From CAVSIP01 sp963728075 (GTDB taxonomy: Bacteria; Actinomycetota; Actinomycetes; JAFAQI01; DASSKL01), in assembly GCA_963728075.1 (NCBI GenBank), contig CAVSIP010000007.1, positions 558,001 through 622,000 of the forward strand: a stretch of DNA of 64,000 nucleotides, given 5' to 3'. Both the position numbers and the translations under genes were made by a program. Under the pieces are notes generated by a model. It was not told the DNA's origin and ran no database searches. It saw only the letters and a list, made by a program, of their open reading frames with translations. The stretch's first letter is position 1. Every line of letters begins with the position of its first letter. Of the stretch, positions 63,664 to 64,000 are shown one piece after another.

Positions 63664-64000
63664 TGGGACTGCCCGAGCGCGGCATGGGCAAGGACGAGGT
63701 CGTCGCCGCCCTGCAGGCGAAACGATCCCGCGACGCGCGGTGGCAGGACGGCCGCACGTTCGGCCTGGTCTTCGACGGCGGCCCGGACGTGCACGAAGTC
63801 GCCGAGGCGGCGGCCACCATGTTCCTGCACGAGAACGCGCTCAACCCGGCCGCGTTCCCGAGCCTCGCCGAGATCTCCTCCGAGGTGGTCGGTGCCTGCG
63901 CCGAGCTGTTCCACGCGCCGCCTGAGGCCGCCGGGTTCATGACCTCCGGCGGCACCGAGAGCATCCTCATGGCGGTCAAGGCCGCCCGGGAGCGAGGCAA
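63663..64000 (+). CDS. PLP-dependent decarboxylase / S1P-lyase-like protein (partial)
   Basis: A 112-residue N-terminal part runs off the right edge. It starts MGLPERGMGKDEVVAALQAK and includes FLHENALNPAAFPSLAEISS and FMTSGGTESILMAVKAARER, which is the PLP phosphate-binding loop (TSGGTESI) of the group II decarboxylase and sphingosine-1-phosphate lyase family. Its ATG shares one base with the aminotransferase stop. The active-site lysine is beyond the window. Substrate unknown. Confidence 0.82.
   Translation, partial: MGLPERGMGKDEVVAALQAKRSRDARWQDGRTFGLVFDGGPDVHEVAEAAATMFLHENALNPAAFPSLAEISSEVVGACAELFHAPPEAAGFMTSGGTESILMAVKAARERG

Overview
The window is a very GC-rich, densely packed stretch of an actinomycete chromosome with the character of a core genome. 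The evidence is family-level: the lpqE-carD-ispD-ispF-cysS-rlmB order also found in mycobacteria, a PPOX-fold (probably F420-dependent) reductase, DUF3263, DUF3027 and DUF2530-like proteins, a DUF222-HNH gene under an actinobacterial LexA box (TCGAAC-N4-GTTCGA), many GTG starts, many 1-11 base gene overlaps and several probable leaderless genes. I cannot name the genus. It is not a typical mycobacterium; a Frankia- or Geodermatophilus-like relative is plausible.

Layout. 1-11 kb: LpqE-like lipoprotein (cut by the left edge), CarD, isoprenoid genes ispD/ispF, a tightly overlapped acuC - protein acetyltransferase - homogentisate dioxygenase block, a membrane protein, a flavin-type reductase, cysS and rlmB. 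11-21 kb: a sporulation-type sigma factor, tRNA-Thr, a degenerate ATPase-fold protein, glutamate dehydrogenase, DUF3263, LytR_C, otsB and otsA (convergent, with an SOS-controlled HNH gene between them), a cation-efflux protein, a SAM-I riboswitch with thrC, and a MoaD/CysO-like carrier. 21-26 kb: a frame-interrupted plsC, groEL behind two CIRCE elements, an unusual membrane protein, and a response regulator. 26-33.5 kb: a large hybrid histidine kinase convergent with that regulator, then two paralogous LPXTG surface proteins, both interrupted by a +1 frame change.

33.5-46.8 kb: acyl-CoA synthetase, a HAD-LarE fusion whose start codon lies in the loop of a perfect 15-bp inverted repeat, small hypothetical genes, a cold-shock protein, an MFS permease, DUF3027, MaoC, a purine permease, the kynA-kynU tryptophan catabolic pair and a MarR-MFS-thpR operon. 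46.8-64 kb: aldo/keto reductase, serC-citrate synthase, pdxH-MFS, TetR/cupin, UdgX, NlpC/P60, a lipoprotein, enoyl-CoA hydratases, a GH15 trehalase-like enzyme, two SDRs, a small conserved protein, and a class III aminotransferase with a PLP decarboxylase cut by the right edge.

I found no prophage, CRISPR array, transposase or restriction system. The least conventional items are the HAD-LarE fusion with its start-site palindrome, the twin surface proteins with EF-hand-like loops, the doubled CIRCE, the SOS-box HNH gene inside the trehalose locus, and three single-base frame changes of the same sign.
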